Origin: Acanthornis magna
Lineage: Eukaryota > Chordata > Aves > Passeriformes > Acanthizidae
DNA length: 64,000 bases
Reading direction: 5' to 3'
Assembly: GCA_036785705.1 (NCBI GenBank)
Contig: JAWUZG010001059.1
Location: forward strand, 1-64,000
Part shown: positions 21,719 through 34,679 of the stretch, piece after piece
Position numbering within the stretch: the first letter of the stretch is position 1
Layout: each line of letters starts with the position of its first letter
Notes under the pieces: generated by a model
Told to the model about the DNA's origin: nothing
Database searches by the model: none
The model's input: only the letters and a program-made list of their open reading frames with translations
Program-made: the position numbers and the translations under genes

Positions 21719-21985
21719 CTTGAGAAATGCCTTTCCCTTCAGGACGTCCAAGTGCTTCTTCAGACGCCCATGGGAAATTTCACTCTTAGTCAGGGCAGCA
21801 CTCAGGACCTGAGCTTTCCCTCTCCATTCCTTCACAGCAGCACCATGCTCCAGCTCTTCTTGCATGCCTTCCCTCTCCACTTCCAAGTGCTGGGGTCTTT
21901 CCTTCTTTTTTTGAACATCAGGTGCATGCATTTTGTTTTCCTTTTCCAGATTTCTCATCTGCCCCAGGTACAATTCCCATTCATG
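21719..21985 (-). CDS. Exon E3, copy 3: open, with private amino-acid changes
   Basis: It is open but has Gly-to-Arg after KKKE, and SEISHG where other copies read SETSNG. Splice sites are intact. It is the most changed E3 in the array. Confidence 0.7.
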
Positions 21986-23128
21986 CTGCCAAAACAAGGC
22001 AGAAAAAGGGTCACTCATTCCAGCTCTGGGTTTGCTTTCCATCCCAGATCTGGACTCCTGCCCCAGGGGCTGGCACAGACTGCCCCTCTCTCCCTGCCTC
22101 TCGGGATGCTGCAGACCTTTGCTGGGCCCCCCCTGCCTTGACACAGTGTCTTTCCCAGCTCACCCAGCCCATCTCAGCATCCTTTCTGCTCTTCCCCGAC
22201 CTCTTGCAGCTCCACTCGAGTGCTCCTTTGGGGAGGAGCTGCCAGAACTGCAGACAGCATTTCAATCCTCCCTAAGCACGATTTAGGCAGCGCCGTGAGG
22301 ATGTGCTCCCCATCAGGGAGAAAGGGAAGAGTAAACAAACTCGACATTTCATTCCCTGCGTTTGGAGTAACAGGAGTGGTTTTCAACCTCTCCTGTGTGG
22401 AGTTTCCCTGGCTCCATCCCCGAGAGCCCCACTGTCCTCTCTTGAAGCAGCAATGGCCAGATCAGTCTGTCATTCTCTGCTGGCACTCAGGACAAGTTCT
22501 CCCCTTGCAGGGACACGTCCTTATCTGGATCAGCACTTTGCTTTTCTCTCTTTTCTCCCCACTGGCTGCTCTCAGATGGCCAAGGCCAAACACCTTTCTA
22601 TTAACAGAAAACTTGGTCTTCTCCCCCCTTGTCCCAGGGCCAGATATTTAGAAATCTGAACATGGGTTTGGACACGAGGAATTGCCCAAACCATGCAATG
22701 GCCATAAAGACAAGTGTGGACATTGAGAACTAAAGCCACTCGGGAACAAAACTCCAGCATGGAGGAAAATCAGCAGCCTCAACCCTAACTGGGCTTGACA
22801 GGATGACGTCATGTTTCCCTCCTTCTTCAGAAGAATGCAATCAGAAAATCTAAACTGGAAGAAGGTGCTCCTTAGAAACATTAACACAAGGTCTAAACAT
22901 AGGTAAGAAATGGCCCTTTGTGGCATCAGTTGGGACCCAGGAGAAAATGGAGGAAACATCGGAGGCAGCAGCAGACACCAGATCCAGCCTTGGCCTCAGG
23001 GTGCAGCAGCAGCCCCGGGCAGGACACGGCAGCAGTGGAGGCTGCTGGGAGCAGACAGCAGTCGGGGCCTCCAAGCCGAAGGTGGTGTTGCGTGCCCCCG
23101 GAGAAGAGGATGCCAGGGCACAGGCTAC

Positions 23129-23288
23129 CTGCATGTTGAGCTCTTGCAGTTCCCTTCTGTGCTCGGAGTGGAGCAGCTTGGCCTCCTGAAGAGCAGAATG
23201 AAGGTGACGCACCTGGTTATTCAGCACCAGCTTCTTCTCTTCTTCTGTTCTGAGGCACAGATCCTTTTCCTCCAGAGACAGAATCAGC
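23129..23288 (-). CDS. Exon E2 downstream of E1 copy 4
   Basis: Intact, but it follows the stop-bearing E1 of copy 4. Confidence 0.72.
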
Positions 23289-24474
23289 CTAGAAGAGAAG
23301 CATGCAATTCATTACTAAATGGTGCCGCATTTTATAAACTCGGAGCACTTGCACCACCTCAGGGAAAACTGCTCTGTCTGATGGAGTTTGTCTAAACAAC
23401 TTGGCTGTTTGTTGCCCCTGCGCTCACAGCCCAGCATGTGCCCACTCTGCTTTTATTCATGAAAGAATGGGGAGTTCCTGCCTACACGACCTGCCTTCTT
23501 CTTAAGGTGGGAATGTGAATACAGACCTAACAAAGCCTTGCAGTGAAGACAGTAGGGGAGAGGAACAATTCTCTTCTGACTAACCAGGCTCCAAGGGCAG
23601 AAGCTTTGGTCAACACGGAAGAGACATTTTCCTTGCCCCATCTTGTATATCCAGGTAGGAAAATCAGCACCCGACAGCCAGGGGATCTCTGGCAAGTTCC
23701 CTAAGATTTACCAGCACCCATCCTTCTTTCAGCTGGAGAGAAACAAAGGCCAACAGCAGAAGTGGCGACAGAGGCTTGGAGCACAACCTGATGGAAGATG
23801 CAGAAACCTCCAGGCGAGCAAGAGTGCCCTGCCCTTTCTTTCTCTTCTGCTTGCAAGAAGAATCCTGCAACACTGAAGAGTGGCAGGACTTGAGCAGCTG
23901 GAGGAGCCCCCTAACCTTGGTCTTGTTTCTTGCATTCTATGCACAGTCAGTAACGCCTGTGCACTGTGGAGGCTGGCAGGGACCCTGCTCGACCCTTTCC
24001 AGGCACCCAGGGCCATTGGATGAGGAACGATGCAACAGAGACCTTCTTGTTTCTTGGCTGCCTCCGAGGAGAATCTGCCTTAGATCAGAAATCAGGGCCT
24101 TAAGATGGTTCTGCCAAGCAAAGGCATCACGATGCCAGAGCTGATCCGGATCTCAAAAACTTCAGGGACCCAAGGTGGAGCTGATGGATGTGTCCAGCCC
24201 CTTACGTTGCAGCTGGGACAGTGTTAACACACCCACCTAACAACACAACACCTCCCCAGAGGGAAAGAGCTACCCCAAAAGCCTTTGTCTTCGGAGAAAA
24301 CTGTATCGGAAGGCTTAAAAAAAGAAGAAAATGAAACACAACATCCAGAAAACGAGACGTACCTGCAGGGAGAGTTCAGAACTCTGCCACTTAGGAAATG
24401 CTGCCAGAGCCCCTGGCAGGTGCAAAGAGGGAATCCGTTCCTCACAATGCAGAGTCCCACAGGCTTTCATTTAC

Positions 24475-24755
24475 CTGGCGTTTTCCCTCTCTAGGGCGTT
24501 CAAGGAAGTCTGACATTCTCAATTTTGGCGCGCTACATCTTCCCATTGATTCCTTTCCCTGTCCAGCTTCTGCAGTTTCCCTTGCAGCTCCTTGTTCTGA
24601 TTTTCTGCCTCCTCCAGCATCTTCCAGATATGCTGCGCCTCCAGCGCTTTCTGAACGGACTGCTCCTGGGCATCCCTCACATCTTGCTGAGCTCTCTGGA
24701 CAATGGTTTCCTGCCACTCCCTGGAGGCTGCCAGCTGAGATGTCAACTCTCCCAC
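24475..24755 (-). pseudogene. Exon E1, copy 4: disrupted by a stop codon
   Basis: It has the same TCA-to-TGA change as copy 2, at 24519-24521, but on the Ala allele. The two sites lie about 115 bp apart, so the combination suggests exchange between copies or recurrent mutation. Confidence 0.75.
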
Positions 24756-25546
24756 CTCAAGTCAAAGAGAACAAAGCAGTCAGAGGCTACAGCCACAGCC
24801 TGTCACTGTCAGCCACAGCAGAGGCTGTGAGGAATGGCAGAGGCCAACTTTGCATTCCTCCCTGTTCTGAGAGGACCAGATTTGCAATGGATATGGACAA
24901 ATTATTTCAAAACTCAAGTGGCTCATGAAGGCCACCCGAAAAAGCTCCGCACAACCAAGGCTAGCAGGAATAGGCCGGCAGAAATCCGTGCTGATGGTTG
25001 TCCAAGGCCTTGGGTCCATTGGCCCTACGGATATTGGCATTTGGGCACTGCTCCTGCCAAGGCCTCTTGGATATTGGCCCTGCAGCCACCAGTAGGCCCC
25101 AGTGTAAACCAGCAAGTGCCTGCCTCCCTTGCAGCCCTAATGTCTCCCTGCATCTTCCAGTAATGCCCAGTATAAACCAGGACTGACCAGTATAGATCGG
25201 CAACCATCCCCCTATCAGCCCAAAAGCCTTCTTGCACTCACCAGCATGGCCCACTACAAACCTGTAGGGACCAGGAAGGCCCAGCAACCATGCCCCTTTT
25301 CCAGCCCGAAAACCAGCCTGCACCCACTAACAGAAACTAGTATGCATCTGCATCCATCCCCCTTCCCAGCTCTAGACGCCCATACAGACACCAGTGTGAA
25401 TCAGTAACCACCCACCTACCAGGCATCAATCACCCTTCCCCGAGCCCAGTAAACTGGTATGGTCCAGTATGAACCAATATACAATGTCCCTTTCCCCTCT
25501 AAGCCCCGTGCAGCCACCAGGATGGACCAGTCCAGCCCAGAGCTCA

Positions 25547-25936
25547 CTTGGGGGGGCCTCGACCTGAAGGGGCAGGGGGGTAGGCGTGCGGGGTGATGGG
25601 GCGGCGGGGGTGGGGGGTGGGTAGGAGCTCCTCCACCTGGCGAGTAGAAAGCAGTATAAACCACTCCGGACTGGGGCAGGTGGGGAAAATTCAGAGTCAC
25701 AAGGAGCCACCGGCAGAGAGGCAGCGGAGAGCCGGGAGCGACGGCTGACGCTGCGGCGCGGGAGAAGTTCCCGCCTCAGCTGAACTCCCTCCTCGTTGAT
25801 TGACAAGTGGGGGCCGGCTCGCGCCCAAACGGCGGGCGGGGAAAAGTCCCCTCAGGGATTGGCTGGGCGGGGCGGGGGCAGGGCGCGAGCTCTTCCCGCC
25901 TCAGCCCAAGTCCCCTCAGGGACTGGCTGGGCGGGT
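25547..25936. promoter_or_regulatory. CpG-rich promoter-like block, copy 4
   Basis: Same motifs as copy 1; the G-run is interrupted by T near 25611. Confidence 0.5.
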
Positions 25937-26728
25937 ACCCAAAACGATTGAAAAAGGGCCGAAACCTCCTGGAAATGTCAACAAAACTGAGGAAAATGGC
26001 ATAAATTTGAATAAGTAGGAAAGATTTAAGGCTATCTTGAAGTTACATTGAAGCAATGGAGGGTGGGAAAGGCAGATTGTGCACAAAAATGTGTCAAAAC
26101 CAAGGAAAAGCTCCAAAAGCCCTTCAAAAATCCCCTGAAATTAAGTAGAACTGAGTAGAAACATTATAAATACGAATAAATAAAAAGAAATTAAAGGCCT
26201 ATTTGGCATATATTAAATGGGGAGGTGTAAAATGGGACTTTGGGTGCTAAAATGTCACAAGGAAGCGCTACAAACCCCCAAGCACCAAATTGCCCTCATG
26301 CCTGGACTGGCTGCCCAGCAGCTCGAGTAGAAGAGTCCTCGACTTGCTCAGGGAAGCAGCAGCAGCCCTCCTGCTGAGGCACAGCCTGTGGAGAAAGGGG
26401 ACAGTGGCCCCAGTGTGTGCTTGGGCTATCAGAGCTGGGTTGATAAATCCTGTCAGAAGTCTCTCTACTACGCCTGTGATGGCTGAGGGTATGTGGGAAG
26501 GCTTTGCCAGCCATGAACTGGACTTGTGTATCATCTGAGCTATGTTCAGGGTCATTCTGGGAGCCTCTTCCTTTCCCCTTCCCCAAGGGCAGAGTGTTGG
26601 TGAGGGCTGGACTTGGAGGCTGTGTCTGCCCCGACAGCCGCTACCGTGGGGCTGCAGATGCTCCTGCCAGCGCGGGCTTGTCTGAGCCGGTCCTCGTGCC
26701 TCAGTCACAGCTGGCCTGAGACCGACAG

Positions 26729-26938
26729 CACTGGCAGAACTACACTGAGAGCTGTGCAAGGAGCAGGCAGGAGCTGTCAGACCTTCACCAGGAGCACAGC
26801 TTTGCGGCTGTGCTCAAGGAGCCCAAAGCTGCTGTGCTGGAAGCAGGGATTCGAAGCTGCATCACTCTCTGCACCTTCACTTGGCAGTGACATCCCTGGA
26901 CCGTCAGTCTCTGCAGAGACAGGCCCTGGAGAAGGCAG
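26729..26938 (+). pseudogene. Plus-strand coiled-coil exon relic, copy 4
   Basis: Same break as copy 1. Confidence 0.5.
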
Positions 26939-28296
26939 GTGCAGCTCTTCTCTTCCCCCGCGGAGGATTTGTGCCCTGCTCAGAAACCAGTTCCCATCCA
27001 ATGGGGCACAAAAATCTTCCCGAGGACACGGACCAATGCTCTTTAAGATGAGGGTGAAAAATACCTGCCAAAACTTTCCCAAGCAGCCCCATTTGGTTCT
27101 TGAAGATCTGTTCCAAGCAAGGAATGTTTGATGTAAGAGCAAGACTTTTCTTCTGCCTACAAGACCTATTGATATATTGCCAAATAGAGAGCAGAGAAAA
27201 AAAAATACACTCGTGGCTGTCTCCGGATCCTTAATCTATTTGATGAGCCTTAAACACTGCGACTCAGCATTTCTCTGTAGCAATTTGAAAGGACCCTGAA
27301 ACACCATTTTGCCTCTTTGTGTGGCTGTTCTAAACGCAACGCTTTACTTTCCATGAACGTTTGTAAGCACCAAGAACCTTTTGAGGATTTTTTCGTCCAT
27401 CTCCCCTTTGACAGGGAAGACAGAAGAACTCCTGCGACTCAGGAACTAAGCGCATGCCTAAAGAGAATGCTGAGCCTTAAAACCGATGCTGTCTGGAGCA
27501 GCAACTTTGAACTCATGGTATGAGCCAGGTCCCTGCCCAGCTGCCCAGCAGCAGGGCTGTGGGGACGCAGGGGTGGCGGTGCAGCTGCCGGGGCCAGCTG
27601 GGAGCTGGGATGGGGGCAGAGCCAGGGGAGGGCCTCTCCAACAGCCCCTGGAATGTTGGGCTTTGCACCCTAGCAACCGTCAACCGCCCGTGGAATGTTG
27701 GTGATGTTCTGCCCTCGCTCCAAAACTCTGCTCAGTTTAGTCCATCGCTCTGCTCACCTGCTCCATATTCCTTTCCACTCCAAATCCAACCCACCACGTG
27801 ATGCCTCCCCTTGCGTGGGCACGGCAGAAGCTTTGGGCAAGGAGCTGATCTGAACAGCAAGCTCCTGCGCAGCCAGCCCACGGGCAGGGAGCAAACTCTC
27901 CCTCTGCCAAACTTCCGAGCATTCCACACAGGAGCAGAGCACAATGTGGGCAACAAAGCCCAGTGGCAGAATGAGCCTTCAAGCACTGCTGAGGCCTTGA
28001 AACTCCTCCAACTCTTCTTTGCTGACACCACAGCCTTGTGGCTGCGGGGCTGGCTGCCGGCAGAGAGGCAGCTGCTCCCGCCTCCTCTCGCTTTGCAGCG
28101 GACACAGGCACAGCAGCTCCGGCACGGAGCTCTCTGTCCGCGCGGGAGCGGAGGTGATGCCAGCCCTGGGAGCAGCGCTCAGGGCTCACCTGGCCTGGGC
28201 AACACAGCTCGGCTCACAGCTGCTCCTCTGCTTTCTGACAGACATGTGCTTTGCCAAGGGCTGTGTTCCTCCCACCAAGGAGGAGTCTGTTCTCAC

Positions 28297-28410
28297 CTGT
28301 CCAGAAGTCAACCTGCTGTGCTGGGCAGACTGGGGGACATCCAACCTCATGCTGTCCGAGATGTCAAATGTCCCAAATATTTTCTTGACACTCCTCCCTT
28401 CTTGTTGCAC
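28297..28410 (-). CDS. Candidate exon E5, copy 4
   Basis: Same frame and splice signals as copy 1. Confidence 0.27.
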
Positions 28411-28802
28411 CTGCACGTTGGATGGGAGAAAAGGTTAGAGAAACCTGTCCGCAAACACGGAGCAAAAGGACCTCTGGACATGCAGGCAAGGACATCTCTG
28501 CTCAGAGACCCTGAATTGCTGCAGACAACACTGGGGCCAAAAAGCTCTTGCTGGGGGCTGCGCAAGAGAGGCCAGTGCGTGTCTGGAGACACGGGGCCAG
28601 GGAGGGAGGCAGCGGAGCGCAGGTGCCTTTGTGAAAGCCATGGGCTGCCACAAGGGAGAGAACAAAGCAAGGGTTGCGCCCACAGCAGGGACAGGGAGAG
28701 GGAAGGAAACAAGCAGAGGACTCCAAAGCGCTGCCTGGGCAAACGCGTGTCGTGTTGCAGAGGAGCCCGAGGCTTTGCAGAGGCAGCAAAAGCCCACTTT
28801 AC

Positions 28803-28943
28803 CTGCTCGCCAGCTCTCCGGGGCTTAGTGTTTAATTCAGCCTTCTCTTTCATGTCCTTTGGTGATGTTGCACCCCAATCCTGCAGACATTCCGCGCCTT
28901 TCCTTGAGTGCTCTGACAGCCACTTCCCTTCTGCTCCAACAGC
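28803..28943 (-). CDS. Candidate exon E4, copy 4
   Basis: Same open frame and splice signals as copy 1. Confidence 0.35.
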
Positions 28944-29459
28944 CTGCTGAGTATTCAGAGAGATGAGTCCCCTATTTTAAACACCGCAAGAGCTGTCCCT
29001 GAGAAATCTCTGTCCCGGGAACCATTCTCAAAGCACCAGCAGGGCAGCTGCTGTTCAGCCCTCGGTCCAAAACTCTGCTCAGTTTAGTCCATTGCTCTGC
29101 TCACCTGCTCCATTCCTCTCCCTGCCAAATCCAACCCCCCACGTGTTGCCTCCCCTTGCGTGGGTACGGCAGAAGCAGCTCCCCATGGCCAGCTTCGGGC
29201 CAGGAGCTGATTTGAACAGCAAGCTCCTGAGCTGTGTCAGCTGTTACGGGCGTGCCCCGGATCATTCTGGCTGTCAATGGTCTCTGTCTCTGCCTGGAGC
29301 CAGGCACACAGACATGGCTGCTGCTTGCAGCCTGGGCTGCTTTTCCTAAGAGGGCCTGGACTTTCAGGGACATACATTCATTCCCACCCCTTTCTGGGAA
29401 CCATCATTGGAATCATTGAGAGACGTTGCAGTGGACTGAAGAGCAATGCCAGTGCCTAC

Positions 29460-29726
29460 CTTGAGAAATGCCTTTCCCTTCAGGACGTCCAAGTGCTTCT
29501 TCAGACGCCCATTGGAAGTTTCACTCTTAGTCAGGGCAGCACTCAGGACCTGAGCTTTCCCTCTCCATTCCTTCACAGCAGCACCATGCTCCAGCTCTTC
29601 TTGCATGCCTTCCCTCTCCACTTCCAAGTGCTGGGGTCCTTCCTTCTTTTTTTGAACATCAGGTGCATGCATTTTGTTTTCCTTTTCCAGATTTCTCATC
29701 TGCCCCAGGTACAATTCCCATTCATG
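29460..29726 (-). CDS. Exon E3, copy 4: open
   Basis: Translation as in copy 2, with both splice sites present. Confidence 0.7.
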
Positions 29727-30869
29727 CTGCCAAAACAAGGCAGAAAAAGGGTCACTCATTCCAGCTCTGGGTTTGCTTTCCATCCCAGATCTGGACTCCT
29801 GCCCCAGGGGCTGGCACAGACTGCCCCTCTCTCCCTGCCTCTCGGGATGCTGCAGACCTTTGCTGGGCCCCCCCTGCCTTGACACAGTGTCTTTCCCAGC
29901 TCACCCAGCCCATCTCAGCATCCTTTCTGCTCTTCCCCGACCTCTTGCAGCTCCACTCGAGTGCTCCTTTGGGGAGGAGCTGCCAAAACTGCAGACAGCA
30001 TTTCAATCCTCCCTAAGCACGATTTAGGCAGCGCCGTGAGGATGTGCTCCCCATCAGGGAGAAAGGGAAGAGTAAACAAACTCGACATTTCATTCCCTGC
30101 GTTTGGAGTAACAGGAGTGGTTTTCAACCTCTCCTGTGTGGAGTTTCCCTGGCTCCATCCCCGAGAGCCCCACTGTCCTCTCTTGAAGCAGCAATGGCCA
30201 GATCAGTCTGTCATTCTCTGCTGGCACTCAGGACAAGTTCTCCCCTTGCAGGGACACGTCCTTATCTGGATCAGCACTTTGCTTTTCTCTCTTTTCTCCC
30301 CACTGGCTGCTCTCAGATGGCCAAGGCCAAACACCTTTCTATTAACAGAAAACTTGGTCTTCTCCCCCCTTGTCCCAGGGCCAGATATTTAGAAATCTGA
30401 ACATGGGTTTGGACACGAGGAATTGCCCAAACCATGCAATGGCCATAAAGACAAGTGTGGACATTGAGAACTAAAGCCACTCGGGAACAAAACTCCAGCA
30501 TGGAGGAAAATCAGCAGCCTCAACCCTAACTGGGCTTGACAGGATGACGTCATGTTTCCCTCCTTCTTCAGAAGAATGCAATCAGAAAATCTAAACTGGA
30601 AGAAGGTGCTCCTTAGAAACATTAACACAAGGTCTAAACATAGGTAAGAAATGGCCCTTTGTGGCATCAGTTGGGACCCAGGAGAAAATGGAGGAAACAT
30701 CGGAGGCAGCAGCAGACACCAGATCCAGCCTTGGCCTCAGGGTGCAGCAGCAGCCCCGGGCAGGACACGGCAGCAGTGGAGGCTGCTGGGAGCAGACAGC
30801 AGTCGGGGCCTCCAAGCCGAAGGTGGTGTTGCGTGCCCCCGGAGAAGAGGATGCCAGGGCACAGGCTAC

Positions 30870-31029
30870 CTGCATGTTGAGCTCTTGCAGTTCCCTTCTG
30901 TGCTCGGAGTGGAGCAGCTTGGCCTCCTGAAGAGCAGAATGAAGGTGACGCACCTGGTTATTCAGCACCAGCTTCTTCTCTTCTTCTGTTCTGAGGCACA
31001 GATCCTTTTCCTCCAGAGACAGAATCAGC
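30870..31029 (-). CDS. Exon E2 downstream of E1 copy 5
   Basis: Intact, in phase with the open E1 at 32216-32496. Confidence 0.72.
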
Positions 31030-32215
31030 CTAGAAGAGAAGCATGCAATTCATTACTAAATGGTGCCGCATTTTATAAACTCGGAGCACTTGCACCACCT
31101 CAGGGAAAACTGCTCTGTCTGATGGAGTTTGTCTAAACAACTTGGCTGTTTGTTGCCCCTGCGCTCACAGCCCAGCATGTGCCCACTCTGCTTTTATTCA
31201 TGAAAGAATGGGGAGTTCCTGCCTACACGACCTGCCTTCTTCTTAAGGTGGGAATGTGAATACAGACCTAACAAAGCCTTGCAGTGAAGACAGTAGGGGA
31301 GAGGAACAATTCTCTTCTGACTAACCAGGCTCCAAGGGCAGAAGCTTTGGTCAACACGGAAGAGACATTTTCCTTGCCCCATCTTGTATATCCAGGTAGG
31401 AAAATCAGCACCCGACAGCCAGGGGATCTCTGGCAAGTTCCCTAAGATTTACCAGCACCCATCCTTCTTTCAGCTGGAGAGAAACAAAGGCCAACAGCAG
31501 AAGTGGCGACAGAGGCTTGGAGCACAACCTGATGGAAGATGCAGAAACCTCCAGGCGAGCAAGAGTGCCCTGCCCTTTCTTTCTCTTCTGCTTGCAAGAA
31601 GAATCCTGCAACACTGAAGAGTGGCAGGACTTGAGCAGCTGGAGGAGCCCCCTAACCTTGGTCTTGTTTCTTGCATTCTATGCACAGTCAGTAACGCCTG
31701 TGCACTGTGGAGGCTGGCAGGGACCCTGCTCGACCCTTTCCAGGCACCCAGGGCCATTGGATGAGGAACGATGCAACAGAGACCTTCTTGTTTCTTGGCT
31801 GCCTCCGAGGAGAATCTGCCTTAGATCAGAAATCAGGGCCTTAAGATGGTTCTGCCAAGCAAAGGCATCACGATGCCAGAGCTGATCCGGATCTCAAAAA
31901 CTTCAGGGACCCAAGGTGGAGCTGATGGATGTGTCCAGCCCCTTACGTTGCAGCTGGGACAGTGTTAACACACCCACCTAACAACACAACACCTCCCCAG
32001 AGGGAAAGAGCTACCCCAAAAGCCTTTGTCTTCGGAGAAAACTGTATCGGAAGGCTTAAAAAAAGAAGAAAATGAAACACAACATCCAGAAAACGAGACG
32101 TACCTGCAGGGAGAGTTCAGAACTCTGCCACTTAGGAAATGCTGCCAGAGCCCCTGGCAGGTGCAAAGAGGGAATCCGTTCCTCACAATGCAGAGTCCCA
32201 CAGGCTTTCATTTAC

Positions 32216-32496
32216 CTGGCGTTTTCCCTCTCTAGGGCGTTCAAGGAAGTCTGACATTCTGAATTTTGGCGCGCTACATCTTCCCATTGATTCCTTTCCC
32301 TGTCCAGCTTCTGCAGTTTCCCTTGCAGCTCCTTGTTCTGATTTTCTGCCTCCTCCAGCATCTTCCAGATATGCTGCGCCTCCAGCGCTTTCTGAACGGA
32401 CTGCTCCTGGGCATCCCTCACATCTTGCTGAGCTCTCTGGACAATGGTTTCCTGCCACTCCCTGGAGGCTGCCAGCTGAGATGTCAACTCTCCCAC
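32216..32496 (-). CDS. Exon E1, copy 5: open, Ala allele
   Basis: Identical in translation to copy 1, with intact splice sites and an open frame to the phase-2 donor. Confidence 0.72.
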
Positions 32497-33287
32497 CTCA
32501 AGTCAAAGAGAACAAAGCAGTCAGAGGCTACAGCCACAGCCTGTCACTGTCAGCCACAGCAGAGGCTGTGAGGAATGGCAGAGGCCAACTTTGCATTCCT
32601 CCCTGTTCTGAGAGGACCAGATTTGCAATGGATATGGACAAATTATTTCAAAACTCAAGTGGCTCATGAAGGCCACCCGAAAAAGCTCCGCACAACCAAG
32701 GCTAGCAGGAAGAGGCCGGCAGAAATCCGTGCTGATGGTTGTCCAAGGCCTTGGGTCCATTGGCCCTACGGATATTGGCATTTGGGCACTGCTCCTGCCA
32801 AGGCCTCTTGGATATTGGCCCTGCAGCCACCAGTAGGCCCCAGTGTAAACCAGCAAGTGCCTGCCTCCCTTGCAGCCCTAATGTCTCCCTGCATCTTCCA
32901 GTAATGCCCAGTATAAACCAGGACTGACCAGTATAGATCGGCAACCATCCCCCTATCAGCCCAAAAGCCTTCTTGCACTCACCAGCATGGCCCACTACAA
33001 ACCTGTAGGGACCAGGAAGGCCCAGCAACCATGCCCCTTTTCCAGCCCGAAAACCAGCCTGCACCCACTAACAGAAACTAGTATGCATCTGCATCCATCC
33101 CCCTTCCCAGCTCTAGACGCCCATACAGACACCAGTGTGAATCAGTAACCACCCACCTACCAGGCATCAATCACCCTTCCCCGAGCCCAGTAAACTGGTA
33201 TGGTCCAGTATGAACCAATATACAATGTCCCTTTCCCCTCTAAGCCCCGTGCAGCCACCAGGATGGACCAGTCCAGCCCAGAGCTCA

Positions 33288-33677
33288 CTTGGGGGGGCCT
33301 CGACCTGAAGGGGCAGGGGGGTAGGCGTGCGGGGTGATGGGGCGGCGGGGGGGGGGGGTGGGTAGGAGCTCCTCCACCTGGCGAGTAGAAAGCAGTATAA
33401 ACCACTCCGGACTGGGGCAGGTGGGGAAAATTCAGAGTCACAAGGAGCCACCGGCAGAGAGGCAGCGGAGAGCCGGGAGCGACGGCTGACGCTGCGGCGC
33501 GGGAGAAGTTCCCGCCTCAGCTGAACTCCCTCCTCGTTGATTGACAAGTGGGGGCCGGCTCGCGCCCAAACGGCGGGCGGGGAAAAGTCCCCTCAGGGAT
33601 TGGCTGGGCGGGGCGGGGGCAGGGCGCGAGCTCTTCCCGCCTCAGCCCAAGTCCCCTCAGGGACTGGCTGGGCGGGT
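33288..33677. promoter_or_regulatory. CpG-rich promoter-like block, copy 5
   Basis: Same motifs as copy 1; uninterrupted 12-G run. Confidence 0.5.
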
Positions 33678-34469
33678 ACCCAAAACGATTGAAAAAGGGC
33701 CGAAACCTCCTGGAAATGTCAACAAAACTGAGGAAAATGGCATAAATTTGAATAAGTAGGAAAGATTTAAGGCTATCTTGAAGTTACATTGAAGCAATGG
33801 AGGGTGGGAAAGGCAGATTGTGCACAAAAATGTGTCAAAACCAAGGAAAAGCTCCAAAAGCCCTTCAAAAATCCCCTGAAATTAAGTAGAACTGAGTAGA
33901 AACATTATAAATACGAATAAATAAAAAGAAATTAAAGGCCTATTTGGCATATATTAAATGGGGAGGTGTAAAATGGGACTTTGGGTGCTAAAATGTCACA
34001 AGGAAGCGCTACAAACCCCCAAGCACCAAATTGCCCTCATGCCTGGACTGGCTGCCCAGCAGCTCGAGTAGAAGAGTCCTCGACTTGCTCAGGGAAGCAG
34101 CAGCAGCCCTCCTGCTGAGGCACAGCCTGTGGAGAAAGGGGACAGTGGCCCCAGTGTGTGCTTGGGCTATCAGAGCTGGGTTGATAAATCCTGTCAGAAG
34201 TCTCTCTACTACGCCTGTGATGGCTGAGGGTATGTGGGAAGGCTTTGCCAGCCATGAACTGGACTTGTGTATCATCTGAGCTATGTTCAGGGTCATTCTG
34301 GGAGCCTCTTCCTTTCCCCTTCCCCAAGGGCAGAGTGTTGGTGAGGGCTGGACTTGGAGGCTGTGTCTGCCCCGACAGCCGCTACCGTGGGGCTGCAGAT
34401 GCTCCTGCCAGCGCGGGCTTGTCTGAGCCGGTCCTCGTGCCTCAGTCACAGCTGGCCTGAGACCGACAG

Positions 34470-34679
34470 CACTGGCAGAACTACACTGAGAGCTGTGCAA
34501 GGAGCAGGCAGGAGCTGTCAGACCTTCACCAGGAGCACAGCTTTGCGGCTGTGCTCAAGGAGCCCAAAGCTGCTGTGCTGGAAGCAGGGATTCGAAGCTG
34601 CATCACTCTCTGCACCTTCACTTGGCAGTGACATCCCTGGACCGTCAGTCTCTGCAGAGACAGGCCCTGGAGAAGGCAG
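34470..34679 (+). pseudogene. Plus-strand coiled-coil exon relic, copy 5
   Basis: Same break as copy 1. Confidence 0.5.

Larger units (their letters stand above)
15483..23221. repeat. Array unit, copy 3 (7739 bp), most divergent copy
   Basis: Distinguishing changes are a six-A run near 16578 (also copies 8 and 9), the extra T near 18833 (also copy 2), a private 2-bp deletion near 21006, several private changes in E3, and a C interrupting the G-run near 17875 (also copy 8). It looks like a mosaic of array variants. Confidence 0.98.
23222..30962. repeat. Array unit, copy 4 (7741 bp)
   Basis: It has the E1 stop codon at 24519-24521 on the Ala allele background. A private T interrupts the G-run near 25611, and there is a private G-to-T change near 24971. 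It shares a C-to-G change near 27456 with copy 3. Confidence 0.98.
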
